Source: Phorcus lineatus
Taxonomy: Eukaryota > Mollusca > Gastropoda > Trochida > Trochidae
DNA: 64,000 nt
Reading direction: 5' to 3'
Assembly (NCBI GenBank): GCA_921293015.1
Contig: OV121081.1
Location: forward strand, 65,551,022 to 65,615,021
Below are positions 36,871 through 48,650 of the stretch, piece by piece. The notes under the pieces were generated by a model, which was not told where the DNA came from, searched no databases, and worked only from the letters and a program-made list of their open reading frames with translations. The number at the start of each line of letters is the position of its first letter. Within the stretch, counting starts at the first letter, position 1. A program made the translations under genes and the position numbers.

Positions 36871-37349
36871 GGCCACTATGGTCAGTGCCACAGCAATGCT
36901 TATGTTGTGTTGAAGAAATCGGTTCAGTTACAGATATACTTTTATTCTGTCCTATGTTCTCAGTTAAGAGATAATTTATTTATTAGCTGCACAAATTCTC
37001 TTTCGGTCGTCTTTTAACGATCAATATTTCCGTTTTTGTCACAACCGAGTGCTAATTTTGGTATATTTCAAGTTTTTAAATATAAATTGCAAGTTAACTG
37101 CAAAGAATCATAAGTGAATTATTGCAACAATAGAAAGTTTAAAGGAGTGCATATTTCCTCATAACTAACAAAGACAATTTCAGTGCGAAAATGTATGACA
37201 CAGTGCCTATTAGTTTGTCGTGTTTTGATGAGTATCTATTATACATTTAAAATAGGCCTAGTCTTTTTACAAAATAAATTTCAATGTGTACTTACAGCAA
37301 ATTAAGACAATGATTCAGCCAACAACATTTGTTATTGAAGTGAATAATA

Positions 37350-38189
37350 TTGGACACAAATCATACGTGTAATTTAAAAACTGTACATCAAACTTTTACC
37401 ATGTCCTTTGAAGAATTAGGTAACAAATATAATACTTCTGTTGATTTTCTTACATACCAGGGTATAAGGAGAGCTGTACTCCAATACTTAAAAAAGAGAA
37501 ATTTTAATTTTAGTCAAGATATAAAAATACAATGCTATCCAATCCTTCCATTTAATGTTTCCAAACTTGCCAATAGTAAACATTTGTATCAGAAATTATG
37601 TCAATTTAGTTTTGATAAAACTACTGGCCAGCTGAAATGGGAAGAATTATTTGTAAAAAAATTTCAACAGAATGAATGGGAAAACATTAATATGATGCCT
37701 AATCGGTGCACACAAAGTGTGAACTTGAAATGGTTTCAATATAGGATAACTCAAAATATTTTGTCAACAAATACTTTATTGTATAAGATTGGATACATTG
37801 ATTCTCCATTGTGCTCCTTCTGTAAACAGGTGCCGGAAAGCATTATTCATTTATTATGTGACTGTAATCATGTTAAAAAAGTGTGGAAAGAATTGACAGA
37901 ATGGCTAGATGACTTGGCTGAAGGATGTATTGAATTAACACCAGAAAATATTATTTTTGGTTTTAAGGGTAAAAACAACAACCCATTAAATGCCATTTGT
38001 TTGCTGGTAAAACAAAATATTTACAGTTCTAGCAGAACAGGACAGAAACTAAATTTTTGCTCTATCCAAAAAGAATTATTAAGATACTATGAGGCATGTA
38101 AATATATTGCTTTTACAAATAACAGTAAGCCGAAATTTTATTCATTTTGGTCCTCTTTTCACACTTTATTCCAGCGCACTCTTGCTTAA
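37350..38189 (+). pseudogene. LINE ORF2 3' end (zf-RVT-type C-terminus)
   Basis: A 279-codon frame resembling the carboxy end of an L1/Tx1-like non-LTR retrotransposon ORF2. It includes LKWFQYRITQNILSTNTLLY, then the zinc-knuckle-like CSFCKQVPESIIHLLCDC (Cys-x2-Cys..His-x4-Cys) and KKVWKELTEWL. This arrangement is the zf-RVT module after the reverse transcriptase. A basic, Phe-rich tail (PKFYSFWSSFHTLF) ends the frame. The endonuclease and reverse-transcriptase domains are missing, so this is a 5'-truncated insertion starting near 37300. It is open but not functional alone. The last codons are altered by a local duplication. Confidence 0.75.
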
Positions 38190-38355
38190 AATAGCAAATG
38201 ATGTAAATCTTGAAATGTACACTGTTGAATTACAATTTTCACACTTTATTCCAGCGCAGCAAAACTGGTACTTAATCTTTATGAAGATGATGTTAATTCT
38301 TGCTTAAAATAGCAAATGATGTAAATCTTGAAATGTACACTGTTGAATTACAATA
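38159..38355 (+). repeat. Tandem duplication with internal deletion at the LINE 3' end
   Basis: The unit 38239-38355 (cacactttattccagcgca .. gaattacaat) also occurs at 38159-38236 but lacks about 40 internal bases. The shortened copy joins ccagcgca directly to ctcttgcttaaaatagc and creates the early stop of the LINE frame. The longer copy looks ancestral. Confidence 0.85.
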
Positions 38356-38585
38356 TCTAGCAGTGATGGTACTGAATCTGTATATTCTATAAGATCCTAA
38401 GAACTGAAGATGATATAAACTTTAAAGTGAATATTGATTATTACCTGCAATAAGAATAGTGAAATGTGAATATTATTCTTCCTTTGTTTTGTATACAAAT
38501 ACATAATGTCAATTGTCACTGTTAATATACAATACACAAATGTAAAATGTAAATCATCTTATGGGAAATAAAAACATGATTTCTT
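38356..38585 (+). mobile_element. LINE 3' UTR
   Basis: Continuation of the insertion after the stop, AT-rich and ending near aaataaaaacatgattt (38568), which looks like a terminal polyadenylation region. The exact 3' boundary and target duplication were not found. Confidence 0.35.
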
Positions 38586-40317
38586 CTCATCAGCGTCAGT
38601 CTTCCAGGTCAAGTGGGTATTTCTCTTTTTTATTTGCTGAATATTTTGAATGACCTGTAAATCCTTAATTTATTGTAGCATATGCTTCCCTCTGACATTG
38701 TTTCACATCCAAAATTTAACATTGTATTTTGTTGTTTAATTATTATGTTAATTCAGATCCTCCCTTGCTTCCAAAACTTGCCATCTTATACCATTAATGT
38801 GGTAAATTCCTCTAATTTTGGAATAAACTGCAGTTTGCGAAAATTGTGTTATTTCTAGCTCATCAGACCTGAAAGTTTAGATTGGCTTTTGGCATCATCT
38901 ATCGTTCTTAAATTTTTCATATTTGACATTTTTAAATTTTCAGGATAATATCTCTGATACATGCAAACCTTAATTTGTAATTCACTGTTCTATGATGCTA
39001 CTGTTGGTCAATATGAACATTTGTTAATTAACCTCAGTCACGGAGAACAATAACTATCATTTGATGAAATTTTTCTTTATTTCCTTTGTTGTGGAGGCGA
39101 AATAACCAGGCGGACATTACATTCAGTAGGTCAAAAAGATGTACATATACACATAAAAACCTTAATTCAATCTTATTCGAAAAATGTAAGTTTTGTTGAT
39201 AACTGTGAGTAAAATTACTCAATTCCTTAAATTTCTGGGAGTACACAAAATTCAGCTTACTCCTCAAAATATGAAATTACTCAATTATATTCAAACATGG
39301 GAGTAAATACCCAATTGCCTTAAAAGTTATCTGGAACTCTGAATTACCAAACTTTAGATCATTCTTATTTTTCATGAATATATTAGTTCTATTAAAATCG
39401 TAATTTTATTCTTCTTATACATTCAAAACCGTAATCTGATACATACCTCCATTTTCAGGATTGTGAATGTAGGTATTACAGGAATTTTTAAAAGCTTATT
39501 GTTTTCTATCATTGACTGGTTGTGCTCTTGACAATCTTTATTTATACACCTTGTTGGCCCATTGTAAATTTTATCTTTCATTTAGATGTAAGGGTTTGAT
39601 ACCATAAAGAAAGATTTTTCAAGCAATTTACAAATCAATGTATTAATTTCGTATCTATGAATATTTGTATTTTCTATTTATTTTCAACATATATAATAGT
39701 AAATTTGGTTCAATATTAATTTATCAACATTCAGTTATTGATTTAATAATCACAGCAAAATTTTTATGTATAATTTCAGACCAAATAATTTTTTAAATGC
39801 TGCGGTTTGAAGATCTTTTTCTCGAATTCTTGATAGTCAATGACGTTAGAAAAAAATTCTTTTAAAATATGAAGAAACAAATTTTGTTCAATTTTATTAC
39901 ATACATTGTATTGCTAGAGTATATTCTACATGTACATAGACTTATTTTTTTTTATAAAACAAAAATCTTGATTTTGAGAGCAGTGGACCAAACTGAAATT
40001 GGAAAGTTAAAAAATGACACCCAAAGTAGGGTACTTATGGATTTTTCCTGAAATACGCAAACATGCTTTCATGAAACAATTACTGATGTTTCAATTCAAA
40101 TTCGCGCCCTAACACATTTAAATTAAAAAATTTAAGATACCACATTCAGAATTTTTTGTCTGCGGTGCCTATACACGGTCATGTTTATTACTGGGAAAAG
40201 GGAATAAACCAAAGGGCCGCGGACAATTACAGTGCTCACTTTCATTTCTTACATAGTGTTTGGTACAAAAAAGCTTTCGCCACCATTCAAGCGTTTATGT
40301 GGAGTTGCAACAATTGA
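38586..40317. other. AT-rich DNA, no feature recognised
   Basis: Long T- and A-runs and short frames only. A possible flank or intron of a gene driven by the promoter-like cluster that follows. Confidence 0.35.
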
Positions 40318-40530
40318 TTACGGAAAAAATTCGCATTGCGTCACGATCTCCCGCTTGTTAGTTGTGGATTGTTTATCCCGAAACGGAAGTCGGAAGTACT
40401 CAACTCACACATGCGCACTCGAAACTACGATCTGGCTTATTGCCTTCCCGATCGTGTTGTTCCGTGAAATCAACCGGATGTGACGTCAACTGTGGAAAAC
40501 ACACGTGACGTAGCCGCCATAACAAATGTA
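40318..40530. promoter_or_regulatory. Housekeeping-type promoter cluster
   Basis: A CpG-containing island in AT-rich surroundings holds two ETS sites (cggaagtcggaagt, 40384-40397), an NRF1-like catgcgcac (40410), an ETS-CRE composite ccggatgtgacgtca (40474), a CACGTGACGT E-box/CRE (40503) and a YY1-like gccgccat (40514). Such clusters mark TATA-less animal promoters. The YY1 core ATGGCGGC reads on the minus strand, hinting at minus-strand or bidirectional transcription. No coding exon was matched to it. Confidence 0.5.
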
Positions 40531-41442
40531 AACAACACCACATTTCATAATTATTAGGTGATCGTGTTCTCGTAGCTATTGAAAACTCAGAACCTTTTAG
40601 GTTGATGTTTTGTAAATATAAGTGCTGAACGAAAATTAAGAAAAAAGGAAAAGGCTTTTGATGACTTTTATACGTCATTATGGAAACAATTCGTATGATA
40701 AATTCGCAGTCTCAAACCACTGCTTTACACTGTCTACACGGGTAATGCACCCAATTAAAAACACCGGTGAGTGACTCCTTGTTATAATTTCCTAAAAAAA
40801 AATTCTTCGTCAGTTTACTGTCGAATGTATCAATATCACTTCGTTTTTCAGCCTCAATGAAACAGCTGATTTGTCATCGTACGTCTCTCGAACGCAGCTC
40901 TCGTCATTCGCCGAGTTTTGTTTATATTTCGCTGCCGTGACTTTCGAAAGGCGGCCTCAATCTACACCAGTACAAGTGTATGAAAAAAACATTTGAACAA
41001 TCGGTGAAGTTTAATTTGTTGTACTGGGGATTTTGAGTATATTACAAAATCATATCTATGATATGAACAAAGATAATTTGTTGTTTATACTAGAATTAGA
41101 ATTAGAAGGGTGAAAAATTACCAGATGACACCATTTACATTTTAGTCTTTCAACTCTAAATTTCAAAATGATATATACTTTGATTATTTCAACATTTTTT
41201 TGTAAATGAACTATAAATACAAAGCAAAATGGAGTGAATCAAATAAATTTTATTATTATTTAAACAGAAGGGATTTATAAAATTTAATTTATACAATCAG
41301 ATTCAATATCAAATATTGCTTAAATTATTCTCCCTAATCAGGAAATTAAATATAATTTTTTGCAAAGCTTGGAAATTATGTAAAGCCCAATTATTCTGTG
41401 TGCCAAACTTGACTTTCAAAATTAAGTCAATCATCTCAATGC

Positions 41443-41484
41443 ATTTCCTCTCTCTCTCCCCCCCCCCCCCCCCCCCCCCCCCCC
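41443..41484. repeat. CT-rich tract ending in a 27-base C homopolymer
   Basis: A short CT dinucleotide tract passes into an uninterrupted C run (41458-41484). The length is probably unreliable in sequencing. Confidence 0.9.
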
Positions 41485-42765
41485 TTTATTTCGAATAACA
41501 TAACATTAAGACTGACATACAAAAATATATGGTTTATTCTATTTTTGTAATATGAATCTTATCACATGCATTTATAATCTATATTTTATTAAATTGTCAA
41601 AATAGTATTCACTTGAGCAGTATTTTAATGCTGTGACAGAATGATGACTTTTTATGATATTTGGGGTGGAGTGTCTTGAAACAAAAACGCTTTTTTGTGC
41701 ACAGAAGATTTCTTAAAATGACTGAACAAATTTTTTTTTTTTTATTGAATTAGTTAAATATCTTGGTTATAGACATCAATGCATGAATTTATTCAGCATC
41801 CATAGTAGTTTATTTTATTGTATAAGGCAATGCTTAGTTAAAGTTAATATTGAGAAGAAAAATAGCAATTAAAGCAAACAAGGGAATTTGGTGTGCTGTT
41901 AATATGCAAGTAAATAACATCACAAACAAAACACTGTGCTTGAGCATTCTTATTTATTATTTGTAAACTTTATATAATAATTTATCTTTTTTTGTTGCAA
42001 CACCAAAAAAGAAAGAAAATTTAATTGCACCAATTTTTGGAACATTATTTCACTGTAGTTCTGTTGTCGATACACTGTTTGTAATATCATATATTTTATT
42101 TTAATATTTATAAAATTTATATAAATATATTTTAATCTTTTTTTATCATTATTCCTAGTGAATAGGTGAAGGGCGATTGATCAGCTTATTTCCAATTCCA
42201 ACAAAGGTAATATGATAAATGGACGAAAGAATGAATGAAGGTTCAGAATATTTGATAATTTTTGTGTTTGGTCAGAAAAAAATAAAGACTGGTCATGCAT
42301 TTTAAAACACGGAAAGCTTACAATAAAATTCCATATCGAACATCGGCCATGCACAAATAAATCATTTAATGAAATCAGCAAATAATTGAAAAAAATTGCC
42401 AGATTCAACCACCACAAGTTATTATGATTTTACTATGCATTCGTAAAATGTTATCATAATTTTCAATTTTATGATAAATAAAAAGTATGCAGCTGGTCAT
42501 TTCATTTTGAATCTGTCCACGATACATTGAATTATTTCACACTCGTGTATTTTGCTGCGTTGTACGTACGTGCAAGTTGACTTACGTAACGAGCGGCATT
42601 TCGCTAAATCAAAAGACAAAAATACAGTCACACAAAATATGTTTGTTTAAATCATCATTGTCCTTACATTGGCAAGGGCATTTGTAAAAACACGTACGTT
42701 ACCCGATGTCTTTTCGACCGAAATTAGTACTGTTTTGGGGTTCGAGTTCAACATATGAAGAGACT
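41485..42765. other. AT-rich DNA between the two promoter-like clusters
   Basis: Very AT-rich with T-runs. No coding or RNA feature recognised. Confidence 0.35.
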
Positions 42766-43120
42766 CACTTCCGGGTTATGTAATGGACATTTATTCAACT
42801 TTATCGTCATTTTTATTTTATTTCCTTTTTACTATTGCGTCAGAAGTTCATAAGGAGATATCTTGCCAATTTTTGTTTAAAATGGTCGACTGGTATGGCT
42901 GCTACAATCCGCGCTATTTCATTGTCTGACAGTGTAAAGATACGACAGAGGCCATCTGTTTTCCACAGGTGACGTCACACATTCCATAGGACGAAATCGA
43001 GGTTTTCCCGGTGTTTATCGTAAAGTAAGATGGCCGACACGTCAAAATAGCGACGTAAACGGTGGAGTTTTCAACTTCTTTTACGATTTTCTAAAAACAT
43101 CCTTCATCCGAATAGCTAAG
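42766..43120 (+). promoter_or_regulatory. Second promoter-like cluster with possible untranslated first exon
   Basis: cacttccggg (ETS, 42766), the palindromic CRE gtgacgtcac (42969) and aagatggccga (YY1-like, 43027) are in the plus-strand order expected upstream to downstream of a start site. A possible splice donor gctaag|gtattt lies at 43120. A plus-strand gene with a non-coding first exon near 43000 would fit; no downstream exon was recognised before the window ends. Confidence 0.42.
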
Positions 43121-44432
43121 GTATTTGTGATATTGATGACTTTTAACTAATAAATGTGTTTTTCACGTCTATTAGATGTACATGCGAAGCAAAGTGTATA
43201 TAGACGGAACATTTTGGAGCCAAATCACCCGGGAGTTGCACTTTAACATTGGCGTGCAGAACACGTCTTAGAGCTGCTATTGTGCCTCGATAGAGGTATG
43301 CGTTTCGGTTACGCTCGATGTCAGTCTCGCCCAACAGCTTAAATAAAGAATATTTCCTGTTTTGTTATCCCGATCTGATCTTAAATGTTCATTCTTTTGC
43401 AGTAGATATTGACCGAATGACGAGAGATACTTATGTGCTAGATTTTATGACTTGCGGATTGAAGCGGTCGTAAAATAAACAAAATCGTTTTATTGATTTC
43501 CCGGACACTCTGAGACATCCCATCTTTTAGAGGAGTCGGGTCCGATCAGGTGTAAACACTGCATCGATATTGGCGAAGTCTTATTCATCTTGCACACTTA
43601 CAATTATCTTTGTAGTTGAAATTGTAGCATTTTTACGGATCTTCTTTGATACATGTGAAAATCATAGTTCGAATGTAATCGTCGAATGACAAATAAGACG
43701 GTAAACTTACGTTAGACCAGGATATTAATGTTGTTAGCGCCTTGAGCATGCACTAGTTGATTCAAATGTGCGCTATATAAATATCCACATTTTTATTTGC
43801 GGAATTACCAAATAACATTTTCCCAATGATAGGTTGCATTTTGATAATTATAAGAGTTCAATGACAGTAAATAATGTATTGATCGTAAGGTACAGGCTTC
43901 ACAGGGTGTCAGCTGAATATTTTGATTTAGCAGAACAGATCTGCAATACGATGGCGATTAAAGTAACACTCCATGAGTGACATAATGTAGGTGATATCAG
44001 TTTGTAATTCAGCTTCTGTGTGAAGGATATCCCCGAGGACGACAATGAGGCTGTATAGACTGTAATGCAACGTATTGAGCCCGATATGTCGACAGAACAC
44101 GATATCAATTCAGCTATCGACTAATATAATACTCTTGTTACTAAAAGTCTGAGTGATGTCTGTTAAAAGAAAATTGAAACCATTTTCTCACAAATATACA
44201 ACCCACCAGTATGGCGTCCCCTCCTCAGTACTAAATCATGAACTCGGCTCGCAGTGTACGGTATATGAACGATGGTTTCGATGTCAATGGAGATAATGTC
44301 TTGTTTTTGAAGATGGCATCGTCTTACTTCACCCGATACGATTGGCGTCCAGGCATAATGAGGCAAGGTATTATAAGAAATCCCCGCATAAAGGGCCTAT
44401 GTGTTACTCACACTGTCACACGTGTTAAACAT
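43121..44432. other. Possible first intron or intergenic DNA
   Basis: Short frames on both strands without domains. A 73-codon plus-strand frame at 44238-44459 runs into the MITE that follows. Confidence 0.3.
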
Positions 44433-44556
44433 CCAGGGCCTGCTTTCACAAAGCTCTAAGGTGATCGTAAGTCCTTAAGGTAGCCTTAGTGCAATGTTAA
44501 AGAATGGGATTTAAGGTTAACCTTAGTTAAGGTTGCTTTGTGAAAGCAGGCCCTGG
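44433..44556. mobile_element. Hairpin MITE (124 bp)
   Basis: Ends ccagggcctgctttcacaaa and its inverse tttgtgaaagcaggccctgg pair perfectly. Inner segments built on ttaagg/ccttaa pair imperfectly. The inner atcgtaagt recalls acttacgacc in the hairpin at 6452, so both may belong to one hairpin family. Confidence 0.85.
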
Positions 44557-45434
44557 TTTTCAATGCCAGGACGTTACACTGTATTAGGATCTGCAAAGCG
44601 GGGGTCTGATGCAGGACGTTTTAACACAGGGCTATCAACCTACTAGCTGTAGGCCTAATAATTTAGTGGTATTAGTAAACATTGAAAAATTGGGCTTATA
44701 AAATAAATCGCAATAAAGACCAATGATGAATTAAAGAGTATTTAAAACCTCTCATAAAACACCTTTAACCGGTGTTCCTCATATCTCTATCACTAAAGTA
44801 TAGGCAATCAAATACACGTCCTTCCAACCAGCTTCGATTAGGATGTTAGAAATAACTAATTATATCATACATCTTTGTGAACAAGAAAAAGAACTTCCCC
44901 ACGATAGATATTACTCTTTAATTCATTATCCATGGAATGAAAAGTCCAATACTTTTCAAATGTTTTAAAGATTGTGTATCCTTTTTCGGAAAATCGTCGC
45001 TTCTGTTTTGGACGGGCCAATATACTGGCATCACAGATTTCACGCGCTGTTACTTTGCGCATCTGAAGTTCAAAAGAAGGTAGGTATTATTTATCTTGAA
45101 AGTTTAACTTCTTGAAATCAGGCAAGTTTTGATTTCGGATTATAATTCAACATCATACAAGCTGTTAAGTGTTATAAATTATTGGTATATAAAGTCGCTT
45201 ACATGAAAATTTCAAGCTTGGAAAGAATGTTTTCCTCATAATTTTCTGCACACCCACGTTACCTATTTTCGAGGGTCACGCATTTCGAGCCTCTACAACA
45301 CGATCCTGCGATTTTTTAAAAGATAAACTTTATAACACAAACACAAATACAAATCAAATGAAACATATTATTCAAAGTCATCTTCCTTATTGTGATCAGT
45401 TCAAAATTAGTTTTACTGAAAAAAATATGCAAAC
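44557..45434. other. Unassigned sequence
   Basis: No gene, repeat or RNA feature was recognised. Confidence 0.35.
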
Positions 45435-45437
45435 TTA

Positions 45438-46110
45438 GGCTGGCCGCACACTACGTCCGATTTCTCTTGCGATGCGTCATGCGATGCGTTAAAAAAACGC
45501 ATTCAGTGCATTTATCATAGACCGCGCACACTACATCCGATGCGTCAACGTGATGCGATGCGATGAAAATAGGTGCTGCACCTATTTTCATCCCATCGCA
45601 AACGAAATCGCATGAGGGATTCCCTTCTGATGTCATATTTTCCATGTGTCGCAAGGGGTTTTCCTTTCAAACCAGTGGAACGAAAGTAAGGTAATATGTA
45701 TCACGCTTGCATGCAAACATGATTTGTACCATAATTCTAGCCACGTTATTAGATATTTCATTGAAATAATGTTTAATGTAACTGTTATACCGACATATAC
45801 ACGTGTATATTTTGTTTTTTAAGATTCAATATGTCCAAAAAATCCAAATGTCTGATCGACACAGAGCGTCTGATACGTCTTGCTGAAGACCACCCAACTC
45901 TGTATGACAAGAGGGACAGAGACTACAGATCTATACGTCTGGGAGCACAGTACTCAAATATACTAGGCTTGAGACAAAAGGAAAACCTTTTGATAAAAAA
46001 CCGCAATATTTAACGCATTAGCAATCTCGTAAAGTGTGCGCGGAAAAATTGCACTGCAACGCATCGCTTGACGCAACGCACGAAAAATCGGACGTAGTGT
46101 ACGGCCAGCC
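45438..46110. mobile_element. PIF/Harbinger-type DNA transposon, internally deleted
   Basis: The 673-bp element has terminal inverted repeats ggctggccgcacactacgtc and gacgtagtgtacggccagcc (one mismatch). Imperfect pairing continues about 50 bases inward through repeated gcgatgcgt motifs. It is flanked by perfect TTA duplications (45435-45437 and 46111-46113), the TWA target typical of the PIF/Harbinger superfamily. A sub-terminal segment near 45538 repeats the end motif (cacactacatccgatgcg). No DDE transposase remains; the only coding trace is the MADF remnant. Confidence 0.88.
45831..46013 (+). pseudogene. Truncated MADF-domain (Myb-like) accessory protein of the Harbinger element
   Basis: MSKKSKCLIDTERLIRLAED and HPTLYDKRDRDYRSIRLGAQ show the start of a MADF DNA-binding domain, with its DTExLIxLVexxPxLYdkxxxxY pattern. 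PIF/Harbinger elements commonly encode a Myb/SANT-MADF protein alongside the transposase. The domain normally continues to a conserved Trp-x-x-Ile motif, but here the frame becomes unrelated after residue 40 and stops at 60. This fits an internal deletion joining the first MADF exon to the element's right end. A pyrimidine-rich ttgttttttaag sits just before the start and could be an old acceptor. Host-gene origin is unlikely because the frame lies wholly between the element ends. Confidence 0.7.
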
Positions 46111-46113
46111 TTA

Positions 46114-48616
46114 GCTAGATCATTAAATTTTGACCAACATCATGTGACACACTTATTTTATGTTTTATTAACTGACTGTTGAGGTCGGCTCAATTAACAT
46201 TCATAGGGTCTTTTGTCTAAGCATAATTTAATTGTATGCAGAAAAGATTCAGTAGTTCAACATGTCAGTATGAGTACACTGTATTTATGTCAAAATAGCT
46301 TTATAACCATCAAGATTATTAAAATCCAAATTATGTGATCAATCTGATCGCCTTTCATCTGCATCCTTATCATTTAGGTCTAAAACTGTAATTTCTCACA
46401 TCAGAAATACTGTTACAGTACAGGTAAAATAACCTGTTTAATAGCAAATATTTAAATCGTTTATTATAATGTTCAATTTAATTACAAATGTTATCTTTTG
46501 TCTTTCAGTTGTGCTCAATAGGAATCAGGTGCGCATTTTCTTTGTTACAATACAAGTGTCACTCTGTATTTAAGAGACAAGAAAACAATGCTTGTGATTT
46601 TAGTGTTCTAAGATGGTACAAATGATAAAGTAAGATGACAAAAATCATATTCAGTGGATGTTAATGAAAAGTGATACCTACAATGTGAAGCATAGATCTA
46701 TATCATTTGCTATTTTTAAAACTATTTGGTTAACAAAGTTGTATGCATGTCTATGACCCTAACTGAAATCATCATGTCCTCTATCATTCTAGCTTTTGAA
46801 GGAAGTTTTCCAGCCATCAACATTGAAACAAGACAAACACGAAAGAAATGAACGTCTTTCCATCTGGTAGCTGATGATTTATCTTCATCTGTATGTACAT
46901 CACTACATTTATAAGTATATGTTTCACTTTTATAGATGTTGATAAATATTTTCTTTATGGAGAGGTTATAATGCACTAAATTTGTAAACAACAATAAAAC
47001 AATTCAGTCCACACAGGTTTATGAAAAAGACAATGCAGCAACTGTAGTTATTATTGGAGTAAAAAATTGAGATATCTTTTTTTGAAACAACTTAAAGATA
47101 AAATAAATTCATCAAATAAAAGGGGTTGTATTGGAGAGAAGGTTAAATTCATGTTTCAAAGTGAAAAAAGTGTGACAACTGATTAATATAAGGTATGAAA
47201 AAAGAGGTCCAATAAAAATAAGAACTAACAATTCAACACAAGTTATTGACCGGTAAAGGGTAAGGCCCCTGTAACACTGTTGGCAGTTCTTCATGGTTTC
47301 TTTAACATCTTGATGTCATAAAATTTTCATCTCGCATCATTAAAGAAGCATGCTTTTTCCCCTTTGCCTAATTATACCATGTTTTAATTTGCCGTTAGGA
47401 AAAAATTAAATTTCATGTGCATTTAGTAAAAGAACCTTTTTCAGTTCAATTTATTTTAATGATAAAAATTGAATGTGATTCATTTTCAGGTATTTTGAAA
47501 AAAAATACAATACTAGAAATTGTTAATTGCCCAAAATTGTTTCTCTCAATTCTCATGTAATCTATATAAATGGATAAATTCATTTTTAGATTATCAGCAT
47601 TTCCCCCAAGAAACAACTTGATGATGAAGTTCATGGTGAATGTTAAAAAAAAAGCTGGGAAAAATGGTATTAAGATTATGAATTTATAACTCATCTGGTC
47701 TCATCGGCCTGATAAGCTTATGGCATAACATCCAGTTTCCATCGGTTAACTTGGCATTTTTTATCGACTTGTTCACATGAACCACTGACTCGATCAAGAG
47801 AATTGAAATCTTTTGTACAGGTATCTTGGCCAATTCAGATTATGAATGGTAGATTTGCTGACTCTGTAGCCCCTTATTACGGTAACAAGGGCCACCCCCT
47901 TAAAACTTACTTTCGTTACCTTTTCAAGAAGAATAAGCATGTGAAGCTGAAAGGTTTGGTCCATACTCCTTGGCTGAGGGCTATATAACAATTAAAAGAA
48001 TTTGTAATCCTGGGGCCCCTAATAAGAACAGACCTGTGTATCATCGCCTTAGTGCCGAGCCACTGTATCCAGATTCAAATGTGTCATAAAGTAATGCTAA
48101 GGAACCTGCGACACATTATCATCACAATACCATGTTTGTGATACATTTCATCCTACAGTTTAAGAAAGGAGAAAAAATACAACATAAAAACTTGTGTTAT
48201 TTCTTAGATACCAACCTGTCATTAACATAACAATATAGAAGTCACAAAATCAGAGAGTGATATTGCAGATAAAGTAGCAGAAATGTTATAATCATCAACA
48301 CTGTTATTCTTTATAAAATAGAATAAAAACTTATTAAAGTTCTTTGTGTAAGATCGATTTTGTAAATAGTATCGAGATAAACTGGTAGGGGGTAGGGGAA
48401 GAATAACGTTTATACTTTATAGGTCATGACAGATTATTTATTTAAGAAAAACACCCGCTTACAATGTCGGTGAGACCAAATACAGGCATTTAATTTTCAC
48501 GTCACGTTCTCAATCTGCAGAAAAGGGTCAGATGCCTCATGAAACTTATAATATTCTATTTTTTCATACAAACATTGAAATAAAGAGCAAAAAAAAATTT
48601 TTTTCTCCCTAAAATT
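46114..48616. other. AT-rich DNA, no gene recognised
   Basis: Frames of up to 90 codons (for example 46722-46994 minus, 47446-47694 minus) have low-complexity hydrophobic or basic composition and no family motif. Confidence 0.35.
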
Positions 48617-48617
48617 A

Positions 48618-48650
48618 GTGGGGGGGCCGAGCCCCCCCGGCCCCCCCACT
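48618..48650. repeat. GC-rich palindrome in AT-rich DNA
   Basis: gtgggggggccgagcc followed by ccccggcccccccac can fold into a long G:C hairpin. It sits immediately after an A8T7 palindrome and is followed by cttgctacgggcctgc. Such GC clamps are often the terminus of a degenerate DNA element, but no partner end was found. Confidence 0.8.
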
